64,000 nucleotides of DNA from Blautia schinkii DSM 10518 (GTDB lineage: Bacteria > Bacillota > Clostridia > Lachnospirales > Lachnospiraceae), in NCBI GenBank assembly GCA_000702025.1, contig JNKJ01000022.1, positions 1 to 64,000 of the forward strand. The letters run 5' to 3'. The first letter of the stretch is position 1, and each line of letters starts with the position of its first letter. Both the position numbers and the translations under genes were made by a program. The notes beneath the pieces are model-generated. The model ran no database searches and had not been told where the DNA came from. It saw nothing but the letters and a program-made list of their open reading frames with translations. Below, one piece after another: positions 25,753 to 35,006 of this stretch.

Positions 25753-27906
25753 ATGGAAATAAAAGATTTTGAAAAAGCGGAATATTTTGTCAACCGGGAA
25801 TTAAGCTGGCTGAAATTTAATGACAGAGTGCTGAGCGAGGCCAGGGATAAGAACCTGCCACTATTTGAACGCCTTAAGTTTTTGAGTATTACCTCTTCAA
25901 ATCTGGATGAGTTCTTCATGGTCCGTGTGGCCTCATTAAAGGACCAGGTACACGCAGGGTACGAAAAACCGGACATTGCCGGAATGACTCCTAAGGAGCA
26001 GTTGAGAGAGATTAGTGCACAGACACACGAGCTGGTGCATATACAGTACAGTACCTTTAACCGTTCCCTGCTTCCGGGACTTGAGAAGGTTGGGCTCCAT
26101 ATGATCACAGAGCACGAGGAATTGTCTGAGGAGCAGAAGAAGTTTGTGGACCGCTATTTTGAGGATAATGTATATCCGGTGCTTACGCCGATGGCTATGG
26201 ATTCCTCACGTCCGTTTCCACTGATTCGCAATAAGACGCTGAATATCGGTGCCCTGATTTCGAAAAAGGATAAGAAAAAAGGCAAAGAGGTACTGGTGTT
26301 TGCCACAGTACAGGTTCCCTCCGTGTTGCCCCGTGTGGTGCAGATTCCTTCTGCCAAAGCAGGAGAAACTTCTGTAATCCTGCTGGAGGAAATTATTGAG
26401 AGAAATATTGACAAGCTGTTTTTAAGCTATGACGTGGTCTGTGCCCATCCTTACCGGATTATGAGAAATGCCGACCTTACCATTGACGAGGACGAGGCAG
26501 AGGATTTGCTTGTGGAAATCCAGAAGCAGTTGAAAAAGCGCCAGTGGGGTGAGGTCATCCGTCTCGAGGCCGAGGAAAAAATGGACAAGCGTCTGCTGAA
26601 AATCCTCAAGACCGAGTTTGATATCAAGGATGAGGATACCTTTGCCATCAGCGGGCCGCTTGACCTTACCATGCTGATGAAGGTTTATGGGCTTGACGGC
26701 TTTGAGAAGTATAAAACACCTAAATATACCCCGGCTCCGGTGCCTGCGTTCCGGGGAGGAAAGGATATTTTCCAGGTGATCAGAGAGGGCGATGTATTCC
26801 TGCATCATCCGTATATGAGCTTTGACCCGGTGGTGAACTTTGTACGCCAGGCTGCCAGAGACCCGGAGGTGCTGGCAATCAAGCAGACTCTGTACCGTGT
26901 GAGCGGCAACTCACCTATTATCGCCGCGCTTGCCCAGGCAGCAGAAAACGGCAAGCAGGTTTCCGTTCTGGTCGAGCTGAAAGCACGTTTTGATGAGGAG
27001 AATAATATTGTTTGGGCCAAAAAGCTTGAGAAAGCGGGCTGCCATGTAATCTACGGTTTGGTGGGACTGAAAACCCACAGCAAGATTACTCTGGTGGTGC
27101 GCAGAGAGGAGACGGGTATCCGGCGGTATGTGCATTTGGCTACTGGAAATTATAATGATTCCACAGCCAAGCTTTATACAGACTGCGGTATTTTTACCTG
27201 CGACGAGCGTTTCGGAGAGGACGCAACAGCGGTATTTAATATGCTTTCCGGTTATTCCGAACCGAAACGTTGGAATAAGCTAATCGTGGCTCCCATCTGG
27301 ATGAAGAATAAATTCCTCCGCCTTATTGAACGTGAAGCAGACAATGCCCAAAAGGGCATTCCGGCGCACATTATTGCGAAGATGAACTCCCTCTGCGACC
27401 CGGTCATCATGGCGGCACTATGCTATGCTTCCTCCTGCGGAGTAAAGATTGAACTTCTCGTGCGTGGGATCTGCTGTCTGAAGGTGGGAATTCCGCAGGT
27501 GAGTGAAAATATCCAAGTGCGCTCCATTGTGGGAGATTTCCTGGAGCACAGCCGTATCTTCTACTTCAGCAACGGCGGCAGTGAGGAGATTTATATGGGC
27601 AGTGCTGACTGGATGCCGCGTAACCTGGACCGCCGTGTAGAAATCGTGTTCCCTGTGGAGGACGAGGAAATTAAAAAGGAAATCATGCATATTCTTGACC
27701 TGGAATTCAAAGATAACGTAAAGGCGCACATCCTGCAGCTGGACGGAACTTATGTGAAGCAGGATAAGAGAGGTAAGGCGCTTGTCAATTCCCAAATGGA
27801 ATTCTGCTGGGAAGCCACAGAGAAGGCAGCGAGAAAAACTGACACGAAGGAGCGCACAAGAGTGTTTATCCCTGCGGAACCTGCGGCGGATATTGAAGAA
27901 AAATAG
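25753..27906 (+). CDS. ppk1: Polyphosphate kinase 1
   Basis: 717 residues, full length. It polymerises the gamma-phosphate of ATP into polyphosphate through a phosphohistidine. Seen: N-terminal YFVNRELSWLKFNDRVL, phospholipase-D-like core with IKQTLYRVSGNSPI, RRYVHLATGNYN carrying the active-site His near residue 460, and GLKTHSKITLVV. The second catalytic His region is SADWMPRNLDRRVE-adjacent. GAGGTGA precedes ATG 25753. The gene ends with a terminator at 27965. Confidence 0.96.
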   Translation: MEIKDFEKAEYFVNRELSWLKFNDRVLSEARDKNLPLFERLKFLSITSSNLDEFFMVRVASLKDQVHAGYEKPDIAGMTPKEQLREISAQTHELVHIQYSTFNRSLLPGLEKVGLHMITEHEELSEEQKKFVDRYFEDNVYPVLTPMAMDSSRPFPLIRNKTLNIGALISKKDKKKGKEVLVFATVQVPSVLPRVVQIPSAKAGETSVILLEEIIERNIDKLFLSYDVVCAHPYRIMRNADLTIDEDEAEDLLVEIQKQLKKRQWGEVIRLEAEEKMDKRLLKILKTEFDIKDEDTFAISGPLDLTMLMKVYGLDGFEKYKTPKYTPAPVPAFRGGKDIFQVIREGDVFLHHPYMSFDPVVNFVRQAARDPEVLAIKQTLYRVSGNSPIIAALAQAAENGKQVSVLVELKARFDEENNIVWAKKLEKAGCHVIYGLVGLKTHSKITLVVRREETGIRRYVHLATGNYNDSTAKLYTDCGIFTCDERFGEDATAVFNMLSGYSEPKRWNKLIVAPIWMKNKFLRLIEREADNAQKGIPAHIIAKMNSLCDPVIMAALCYASSCGVKIELLVRGICCLKVGIPQVSENIQVRSIVGDFLEHSRIFYFSNGGSEEIYMGSADWMPRNLDRRVEIVFPVEDEEIKKEIMHILDLEFKDNVKAHILQLDGTYVKQDKRGKALVNSQMEFCWEATEKAARKTDTKERTRVFIPAEPAADIEEK

Positions 27907-27964
27907 TGAAGTGTATTTTACTTTTCAGTGCTTAGCGTAATTGAAAAATTATTAAATATTTCAG

Positions 27965-27999
27965 AACGGGCTTTCCCAATTCGGGAGGGCTCGTTTTTT
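27965..27999 (+). terminator. Terminator after ppk1
   Basis: A 13-bp stem (27965-27977 with 27983-27995, three G-T pairs) with loop AATTC is followed by TTTTTT. It separates the polyphosphate genes from the exopolysaccharide locus. Confidence 0.85.
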
Positions 28000-28148
28000 A
28001 TATACCAAGAAAGTGCCCTTTTTCAAACAAAAAAATTCTTAGGAGGAAAAGGACAGAATTGATTTCGGCGGTTTGGTAGTTGATTTCGCTGGATTTATTG
28101 AATTCAGGTGAAAGAAATATTACAATTTTTGAAAAAGAAGGTGACAGA

Positions 28149-28856
28149 ATGGCTGGACTATTAGAGGTTCTGCGTACAGAGAAGAAATATCCAGTGTCAG
28201 GTATAAAAGTATATCAGCTAAGATCAAAGCTTATGAAGACTCTTCCGATGGATGAATACTGCCAAGATGGTGAAGGGTATATTGTGCGCTCTGTATATTT
28301 TGATTCCATAGACAATGCTAACTTTTATGAAAAATTGGCAGGAATAGAATGTAGGAAGAAAATACGCCTTCGCACATATGCACAAGGAAACAGTGTCAAA
28401 CTGGAATGGAAACAGAAGCAAGGTACTCTTCAGAGAAAAAGAAGTCTTCTTCTTTGCAAGGAAGATGCAAAAGAGCTGATAAAAGGCGATTACTCCTCAC
28501 TTCTTAGATATAGAGAAGAAATTGCAATGGAATTTTATTCCTTATTGACCGCACAGTTATACAGACCCTGCTGTTTTGTGCAATACAAAAGACTTGCTTT
28601 CACTGCACCAGTTAATAATACAAGAATTACCATTGATAGTGAGCTTTGCGCATATGAAGGAAGATATGATTTATTCGATGATGATATGGCATTATATCCG
28701 GTATGCAAACTGGGGCACGCAACATTAGAGGTGAAATATGACACATTTTTACCGTCCTATGTTAAAAAAATACTTTCATCTTTTCTTTTAACGGAGGAAT
28801 CCAGTAGTAAATATACTGCGGCGCGCTGCTTCGGACTTGAAGGAGGAATTATATGA
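28149..28856 (+). CDS. VTC-domain polyphosphate-polymerase-like protein
   Basis: 235 residues matching the VTC (SPX-tunnel) domain: LRTEKKYPVS, IVRSVYFDS, CRKKIRLRTYAQ, VKLEWKQKQG, AFTAPVNNTRITID and ATLEVKYD form the basic tunnel strands. Eukaryotic VTC4 polymerises polyphosphate; bacterial homologues are often encoded with DUF4956 and CotH, as here. ATG 28149 follows GAAGGTGA; the upstream in-frame ATG 28080 lacks a site. The stop overlaps the next start by 4 bases (ATGA). No signal or membrane helix, so cytosolic. Confidence 0.88.
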   Translation: MAGLLEVLRTEKKYPVSGIKVYQLRSKLMKTLPMDEYCQDGEGYIVRSVYFDSIDNANFYEKLAGIECRKKIRLRTYAQGNSVKLEWKQKQGTLQRKRSLLLCKEDAKELIKGDYSSLLRYREEIAMEFYSLLTAQLYRPCCFVQYKRLAFTAPVNNTRITIDSELCAYEGRYDLFDDDMALYPVCKLGHATLEVKYDTFLPSYVKKILSSFLLTEESSSKYTAARCFGLEGGII

Positions 28857-29527
28857 ATCAGGATTTACTTTATTACATTACGAATAATGCAGGAAGTTTA
28901 TCAATGCAGGAAATTATAGTGAATTTTATTGCTGCACTGACAGCGGGCTTTATCATCTTTATGTCTTACCGCTTTTCGCATTCACAGGCAGTATATAGCC
29001 ACAGGTTTAACATATCACTGTGGATGTTGACGGTTGTCACAACCATGGTAATGTGCGTAATTGGTAATAACATTGCTCTTTCCCTTGGTATGGTGGGTGC
29101 ATTGTCGATTGTTAGATTTCGTACTGCAATTAAGGATGCGAGAGATACAGCTTACATATTCTGGTGTGTTGCGGCGGGAATCTGCTGCGGTGTATCGGAT
29201 TTCCTCATTGGTTTGCTTGGAAGTATGGTTATATTTCTTCTGATGCTGGTAATCGGGAATGCCAGAGGCAACAACAGATATCTTCTTGTAATTCACTGCG
29301 ACTATCAATCTCAAGCAGAAGTAGAAGGTGTCATTGAAGAATGCTATAGCGGGAAAGCACGCTTGTGCACGAAAAATGCTATAAGAGAGAAAGTGGAATA
29401 TATTTTTGAAATTACTGAAAACCAGCTAAAAAAGACAAATGCATCCTTGCTGACGGAGAAACTATTTGCAAAAGAAGGGGTGAATTCTGTAAATCTTGTA
29501 GAACAGAATGATGAAATTACAGGTTAG
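28853..29527 (+). CDS. DUF4956 membrane protein
   Basis: 224 residues. Four membrane helices lie in the first 140 residues, with the family core ALSLGMVGALSIVRFRTAIK followed by DARDTAYIFW, then a cytosolic alpha-beta domain of about 85 residues. DUF4956 genes commonly sit beside VTC and CotH genes; function is not established. It overlaps the VTC gene by 4 bases and is followed by the CotH gene after 38 bases. Confidence 0.88.
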   Translation: MNQDLLYYITNNAGSLSMQEIIVNFIAALTAGFIIFMSYRFSHSQAVYSHRFNISLWMLTVVTTMVMCVIGNNIALSLGMVGALSIVRFRTAIKDARDTAYIFWCVAAGICCGVSDFLIGLLGSMVIFLLMLVIGNARGNNRYLLVIHCDYQSQAEVEGVIEECYSGKARLCTKNAIREKVEYIFEITENQLKKTNASLLTEKLFAKEGVNSVNLVEQNDEITG

Positions 29528-29565
29528 AACGAACAGGATATACCTAAAGGCAGGGGGGAAGACTT

Positions 29566-31182
29566 ATGGGCAATAGAAAGTTTCGTGTTGCTGTGTGTGT
29601 CGCTATCCCGACATTTCTTGTGTGTATTCTGCTTGGCATGTGGAAACAGCAGAACGAGCCAGTCACTTCAAGAGTGTGGCAGCATGAGCAGGAAAAGGAT
29701 GCAAATCCGGATACAGGAAAGAAGTCACTGCCAGCAGATTTTTTAACAGACAGCTCTTTTGAAACGCATCTGCCTCTGGTGATTATTGATACTGGCGGAA
29801 AAGAAATTATAAATTACAAGTATTATGACGAAGATTCAGATGCAATGATCTATCCGGAAGGCGTAGATGTATATACTCAAATAAAAATAGCAGTTATCGA
29901 TAATGAAGACCACGTAAACAGTCCTGAAGATTCTCCGGCACATCAGTCTTTTGGAAAGATAAAAGTAAGGGGCAATCATTCAGCCTTGCTTTCAAAATGG
30001 CAGTACCGAATCAAGCTTCTCGATGAAGAAGGGCAAAAGTTGGAAGCCCCTCTTCTTGGTATGGAAGCGTCAAATGACTGGATATTAAACGGAACCCAGA
30101 GTGACCGGTCATACTTAAGGACCTATCTCGCCATGAATCTGGCAGGAAGTGTGCAGGAATGTACACCGGATATCCGCTACTGCGAGTTGCTTATCAAGGA
30201 GGGTGACGTATATAAATATCAGGGGCTATATATGCTGATGGAGCCTGTAGCCAGAGGCGAGGGAAGAGTGGAAATAGAAAAATATGACTCTAAAGAACTA
30301 ACGAGTTCTTATATTTTAAGAAGAGACCGATATGACGAACATGATGTAATGCTTGACACCTATCTTGATTATTTTCCGGGGAAGCGGAAAGAATGGGATT
30401 TGGAGCGGGAAAAGGATGCCATGCTTGCAGTAGTATATCCAAAAGAGGATGTTATAACTGATGCGACGGTAAGTCAGATAGAAACAGAAATCAGCCAATT
30501 TGAAGAGGTTCTTTATTCAGATGATTTAAGTACATATTTGCAATATCGAAATTATATCGACATGAGTTCTTTTTGTGATTACTTTATTATCAATGAATTT
30601 CTTGCAAGCTACGATGCGGGAATCCACTCCACATATATGTATAAAAATGTAGGCGGTAAACTCACCGCCGGGCCAATATGGGACTTTGATGGCGGAATGG
30701 ACAATGTGACGGATGCGCTTACACGATATGATTATATTGTCATGGGCAACCGCCCCTGGTTTGAACAGATGGTAAAGGATCAAACATTTGTTGAGATGCT
30801 CAATACCCGATATCGGCATTTAAGAGAAGGGCTTTTATCGGAAGAATCCATAAACCAGAAGATAGATGATATAGCGGAATATCTTGGGAATGCTATTCTC
30901 CGAGACACACAGAGGTGGGAGAAAGAGTATAATGCTCAGCTTCCGGCAGTTGAGGAAGAAGATACAAAACTTATGATATACAGGAATGACGGAACCTATG
31001 AGAAAGCAGTAAGACGCCTAAAAAATTTCCTTACACTGCATGGACGCTATATGGATGAGAATTTGGAATTTGTAAAAGAAGGATGGGATAATGATGCGAC
31101 GCCGTTTGTATTTCCGGCAGCAATATGCATCATAATATTTTTTGTGTCAACTATTCTGGTAGTTAGAACCCGAAAAATATAG
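29566..31182 (+). CDS. CotH-like kinase, membrane anchored
   Basis: 538 residues. CotH is a secreted or surface atypical kinase family first known from spore coats. Features: an N-terminal helix at about 8-24 and a C-terminal helix near 515-532, so the CotH domain is probably extracellular; KIKVRGNHSALLSKWQYRIK (residues 132-150), NEFLASYDAGIHSTYMYKN and PIWDFDGGMD, the conserved catalytic/metal region. AGGGGGGA precedes ATG 29566. Its target is unknown; it may act on the polysaccharide machinery rather than on spores. Confidence 0.88.
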   Translation: MGNRKFRVAVCVAIPTFLVCILLGMWKQQNEPVTSRVWQHEQEKDANPDTGKKSLPADFLTDSSFETHLPLVIIDTGGKEIINYKYYDEDSDAMIYPEGVDVYTQIKIAVIDNEDHVNSPEDSPAHQSFGKIKVRGNHSALLSKWQYRIKLLDEEGQKLEAPLLGMEASNDWILNGTQSDRSYLRTYLAMNLAGSVQECTPDIRYCELLIKEGDVYKYQGLYMLMEPVARGEGRVEIEKYDSKELTSSYILRRDRYDEHDVMLDTYLDYFPGKRKEWDLEREKDAMLAVVYPKEDVITDATVSQIETEISQFEEVLYSDDLSTYLQYRNYIDMSSFCDYFIINEFLASYDAGIHSTYMYKNVGGKLTAGPIWDFDGGMDNVTDALTRYDYIVMGNRPWFEQMVKDQTFVEMLNTRYRHLREGLLSEESINQKIDDIAEYLGNAILRDTQRWEKEYNAQLPAVEEEDTKLMIYRNDGTYEKAVRRLKNFLTLHGRYMDENLEFVKEGWDNDATPFVFPAAICIIIFFVSTILVVRTRKI

Positions 31183-31202
31183 CAGGAGAGGATAAAATAT
31201 TA

Positions 31203-33512
31203 ATGACAAAAAAAGCTAAAATAGAGAAAAGAAATGTAAAAAGCAAAAAGGAAACTTTTTGGGTGATCATAGCTGTCATCAGTATGATAATCTATATTGG
31301 CTGGCGCATTTTTTTTACATTGCCAAAGCGTGAGATTTATGGCTGGCTAGCAGCCATATGTGGCATTATACTGGTAATTTCGGAATCTGTCTCTATGCTG
31401 GAAGGGGCAGAGCATTTTTTTCGTCTTCGACGCAAAGTGATTCCGGAGAAACCTGTAGTTCCGCTTGAGTGGTATCCACATGTAGACGTGTTTATCACCA
31501 CCCACAATGAGGAAAAGGAATTAATATATAAGACGGTCAACGGCTGTCTTCATATGGATTATCCGGATAAGCATAAAGTTCATATTTATATCTGCGATGA
31601 TGGCAATCGTCCGGAAATGGCGCAGCTGGCTTCTGAAATGAAAGTTGGTTACTGTACCATGGAAGAAAATAAATATGCAAAAGCAGGGAATCTTAACAAC
31701 GCGTTGGAAAAAACAAGTTCTCCGTGGATTGTCACTTTTGATGCAGATATGATTCCAACCCATGATTTTTTGATGGAGACAGTCCCGTACATATTTTTAC
31801 CTCAAGTGAAAAAACTTGAGGATGGAACATGGATAAAGCGGACGGAAGAGGAAATTGATGAAAAGTATAAAATAGGCTATATACAGACTCCTCAGAGTTT
31901 CTATAATCCGGATTTGTTTCAGTTCAATTTTTACAGTGAAGGGAGAATCCCCAATGAACAGGATTTTTTCTTCCGGGAAATTAATGTGGGACGCAACGGA
32001 GCTAATGCAGCATTGTATGCCGGTTCCAATACACTTATTTCGAGAGAAGCGCTCAATGAGGTGGGAGGAATTGCAACAGGGACAATTACTGAGGATTTTG
32101 AAACCGGAATACGGATACAGGCAGAAGGTTATACCTGCTATGCACTGGATATTCCTCTGGCGCACGGGCTGGCACCTACGGATATCGACAGCCTGATTAA
32201 GCAGAGAATCAGATGGGGTCGGGGATGCGTATATTCTCTACGCCGTATACATATTATACTGAACCCCAAGCTTAAGCTGAATACAAAGCTCAGCTATATC
32301 TCATGTCTTCTGTACTGGTGGACGTTCTTTCGAAGGTTTGTATATATTGCGGCCCCCATTCTTTTTGTACTGTTTGGGATTCCGGTAGTAATCTGTAACC
32401 TGACAGAACTTCTGTTTATTTGGCTGCCGTCTTATGTATTGTATAACCATGCATTAAAAGTAACATCGGGGAAAATACGTACCCAGAGGTGGAGTAATAT
32501 TGTTGATACGACAATCTTTCCGTATATGATTATCCCGATACTTTTAGAAAGTCTGTTTATCAAGCAGAAAAAGTTTAATGTAACAAGTAAGACGCGTACT
32601 GCGGGTAAAAATTCAGACTGGCAATTGGCAATTCCACATATTTTGCTTCTTGCATTCGATCTGGCGGCTCTTTTCATTTCCGTGCGTGACGCACTTTTGA
32701 TGAACAACTTCGGCAGTGTTATTATTATATTTTGGCTTGCTGTAAATGGCCTTAATCTTATTATGTCTCTGTTCTTTATGTCGGGAAGAAAGAATATGCG
32801 TGTTAATGACCGATTTCTGCTGAAAATTCCCGTGGAAATTATGTACCGTGGGAAAAAATATGAGGGAAACACAAGGGATGCCTCGGAGACAGGGCTTTCC
32901 ATATGGATGGAGAAAAGTATCTATATGCCCCACGAAGATGATGCTATGGAGATACATCTGAAAACGGAGAGATACGAGGCCACCTTGAAAGGAAAGTCTG
33001 TCCAGGTGTCCAAAAAGGATGGAAAATGGCTTTACGGAGTTCAAATTACAGATTTTGAAGGACAAGATAAGTCCAGCTATTACCAAATGCTGTACGACCA
33101 CCATCACAGCCTTGCCAATCAGATGGGAAAGTCGGTTAGTGTATTTGAGGATGTATATCTGAACACTCATAAACGGATACAGAAAGGAAACGTTTCCAGA
33201 AGAAAGCTTCCGCGCGTGGATATTAACTGTGACCTGGAGTCTTTGGAAGGAAATAAGGTACATATAGTTGACTGTAACTATGAATATATCTCATTGAATC
33301 CGCTGTCAGGAGCGAACCTGCCTGACTGCATGAGCCTCAAAGTTCCCGGCTGTGACGAACTAATGAAGCTGAAGGCAACAGGAACCAAGGCCGGTTTGTA
33401 TTATATACAGAACTGGAAGGAACTGCTTAATGGTAACCTGTATGAAGAATTATTTTTTATAGCGAAGAAAGAAGCGGAAGAAAAGGCTGCTGCGCAGATA
33501 CAGACCAGGTAG
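31203..33512 (+). CDS. Cellulose-synthase-like GT2 with PilZ domain (BcsA-like)
   Basis: 769 residues. A processive family-2 glycosyltransferase: two N-terminal helices, then DVFITTHNEE, CDDGNRP (about 131), FDADM (about 179), TITEDFETG (about 296) and the QRIRW motif (about 332), followed by about six helices. A PilZ domain starts near 530 with RVNDR (RxxxR) and DASETG (DxSxxG), so c-di-GMP control is expected. A second PilZ-like, degenerate unit follows from about 666. It would make and extrude a beta-glucan; the exact sugar cannot be read. No BcsB homologue is beside it. Confidence 0.9.
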   Translation: MTKKAKIEKRNVKSKKETFWVIIAVISMIIYIGWRIFFTLPKREIYGWLAAICGIILVISESVSMLEGAEHFFRLRRKVIPEKPVVPLEWYPHVDVFITTHNEEKELIYKTVNGCLHMDYPDKHKVHIYICDDGNRPEMAQLASEMKVGYCTMEENKYAKAGNLNNALEKTSSPWIVTFDADMIPTHDFLMETVPYIFLPQVKKLEDGTWIKRTEEEIDEKYKIGYIQTPQSFYNPDLFQFNFYSEGRIPNEQDFFFREINVGRNGANAALYAGSNTLISREALNEVGGIATGTITEDFETGIRIQAEGYTCYALDIPLAHGLAPTDIDSLIKQRIRWGRGCVYSLRRIHIILNPKLKLNTKLSYISCLLYWWTFFRRFVYIAAPILFVLFGIPVVICNLTELLFIWLPSYVLYNHALKVTSGKIRTQRWSNIVDTTIFPYMIIPILLESLFIKQKKFNVTSKTRTAGKNSDWQLAIPHILLLAFDLAALFISVRDALLMNNFGSVIIIFWLAVNGLNLIMSLFFMSGRKNMRVNDRFLLKIPVEIMYRGKKYEGNTRDASETGLSIWMEKSIYMPHEDDAMEIHLKTERYEATLKGKSVQVSKKDGKWLYGVQITDFEGQDKSSYYQMLYDHHHSLANQMGKSVSVFEDVYLNTHKRIQKGNVSRRKLPRVDINCDLESLEGNKVHIVDCNYEYISLNPLSGANLPDCMSLKVPGCDELMKLKATGTKAGLYYIQNWKELLNGNLYEELFFIAKKEAEEKAAAQIQTR

Positions 33513-33542
33513 GCCCCGCAGCATGAAAAGGAGGAAAGTTAT

Positions 33543-34991
33543 TTGGTATTCTCAAGTATTATATTTTTGTTTTATTTTCTTCCTGTTGTGCTGACATTAT
33601 ATTATACGGCAGGGAAAGTAGGCATCCACATACGAAATATTTTGCTTCTTTTTGCAAGTCTTTTTTTCTATGCATGGGGAGAACCGGTGTATGTGATACT
33701 GCTCATTGGGTCCTGTGCATTAAGTTGGATATCGGCTCTTTGTATCCATTATTTTTCCGGGGCAAAAAAGCTGTGGCTGATAGTGGGGTGTATTGTCAAT
33801 GTGGGGATATTATTCATATTCAAATATCTCAATTTTTCCATTGAGACAGCGAATACGATATTCCGGATTGCAGGAGCAGAGATACAAATTCCTGTAACGG
33901 ATATTATGCTTCCTATCGGTATTTCATTCTACACATTTCAGGGCCTAAGCTACATTGTAGATGTATACAGAGAAGAGGCAGAGGTGCAGAAAAATCCATT
34001 TTATGTAGCGTTGTATATTTCCTTTTTTCCTCAGCTGATTGCAGGCCCTATTGTGCGGTATACGACAATTGCAGACCAGATTTTAAACAGGACACATACG
34101 TGGGAGAAGTTTGAGCAGGGAGCCGCAAGGTTTGTGATAGGTCTTTCAAAAAAAATATTATTGGCAAATACCTTTGCGGTAATCGCAGATACAATATATG
34201 AGCTTACAATGGCAGGACATCAGATTATAGAAATCCCGATATTGTTGGCCTGGATAGGGGCATTGGCCTATACGCTGCAGATTTTTTTCGACTTCTCGGC
34301 GTATTCGGACATGGCGATTGGACTAGGCAAAATGTTCGGCTTTACGTTTGAAGAAAACTTTAACTACCCATATATGTCAAAGTCAGTAGGTGAATTCTGG
34401 CGGAGGTGGCATATATCATTGTCTACTTGGTTCAGGGAGTACGTATATTTCCCCCTGGGAGGCTCACGGGTAGAGAATCCGGATGTTATGGTAAGAAACC
34501 TCTTCATAGTATGGCTTTTAACCGGCATATGGCATGGGGCAGCATGGACTTTTATATTCTGGGGGCTTTTGAACTTCCTGTGCATTCTTCTGGAACGACT
34601 CTTTAAATTTCAGGATTCCACTCGGATTCCAAATGCCTGTAAACATATATATGCGATGTTTATGGTAAATATGGGCTGGGTATTATTTAGAAGTGAGAAT
34701 TTTTATCAGTTCAGGGAATTTGCAGGAAATATGTTTGGAATGAACCATAACGGCCTGTATAATGATAGGGTATTTATGTTCCTTAAGGAGTATGCATTCT
34801 TTTGGATTGCCGGAATCCTCCTTTGCTTTCCGTTTAGTAAATGGTTGAAAGAGAGATTCGCGCAATATCCTCGTATTTCAGCATTTGCTGGTGCTGTGCT
34901 GTATCCGGCTGGACTTATAGGACTATTTGGAGTCAGCGTTATATATCTGGTTAAGGGCGGATATAATCCATTTATTTATTTTAACTTTTAA
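33543..34991 (+). CDS. MBOAT O-acyltransferase (AlgI/DltB type)
   Basis: 482 residues, 10 to 12 helices, starting at TTG 33543, with AGGAGG at 33529-33534 and the family N-terminus VFSSIIFLFYFLPVV. The invariant catalytic His is in GIWHGAAWTFIFWG (about residue 330); FFPQLIAGPIVRY and WRRWHISLSTWFREYVYFPLGG are hallmark segments. It moves acetyl groups across the membrane for transfer to a polysaccharide. Its normal partner is the DHHW/AlgX-like protein encoded next, which is interrupted here. Confidence 0.93.
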   Translation: MVFSSIIFLFYFLPVVLTLYYTAGKVGIHIRNILLLFASLFFYAWGEPVYVILLIGSCALSWISALCIHYFSGAKKLWLIVGCIVNVGILFIFKYLNFSIETANTIFRIAGAEIQIPVTDIMLPIGISFYTFQGLSYIVDVYREEAEVQKNPFYVALYISFFPQLIAGPIVRYTTIADQILNRTHTWEKFEQGAARFVIGLSKKILLANTFAVIADTIYELTMAGHQIIEIPILLAWIGALAYTLQIFFDFSAYSDMAIGLGKMFGFTFEENFNYPYMSKSVGEFWRRWHISLSTWFREYVYFPLGGSRVENPDVMVRNLFIVWLLTGIWHGAAWTFIFWGLLNFLCILLERLFKFQDSTRIPNACKHIYAMFMVNMGWVLFRSENFYQFREFAGNMFGMNHNGLYNDRVFMFLKEYAFFWIAGILLCFPFSKWLKERFAQYPRISAFAGAVLYPAGLIGLFGVSVIYLVKGGYNPFIYFNF

Positions 34992-35006
34992 AAGGGGGCT
35001 CCCGAA

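Noticed and set aside
29566-31182. Spore-coat function for the CotH-like protein
   Set aside because: No sporulation genes are near, and the two membrane anchors and operon context favour an envelope role.
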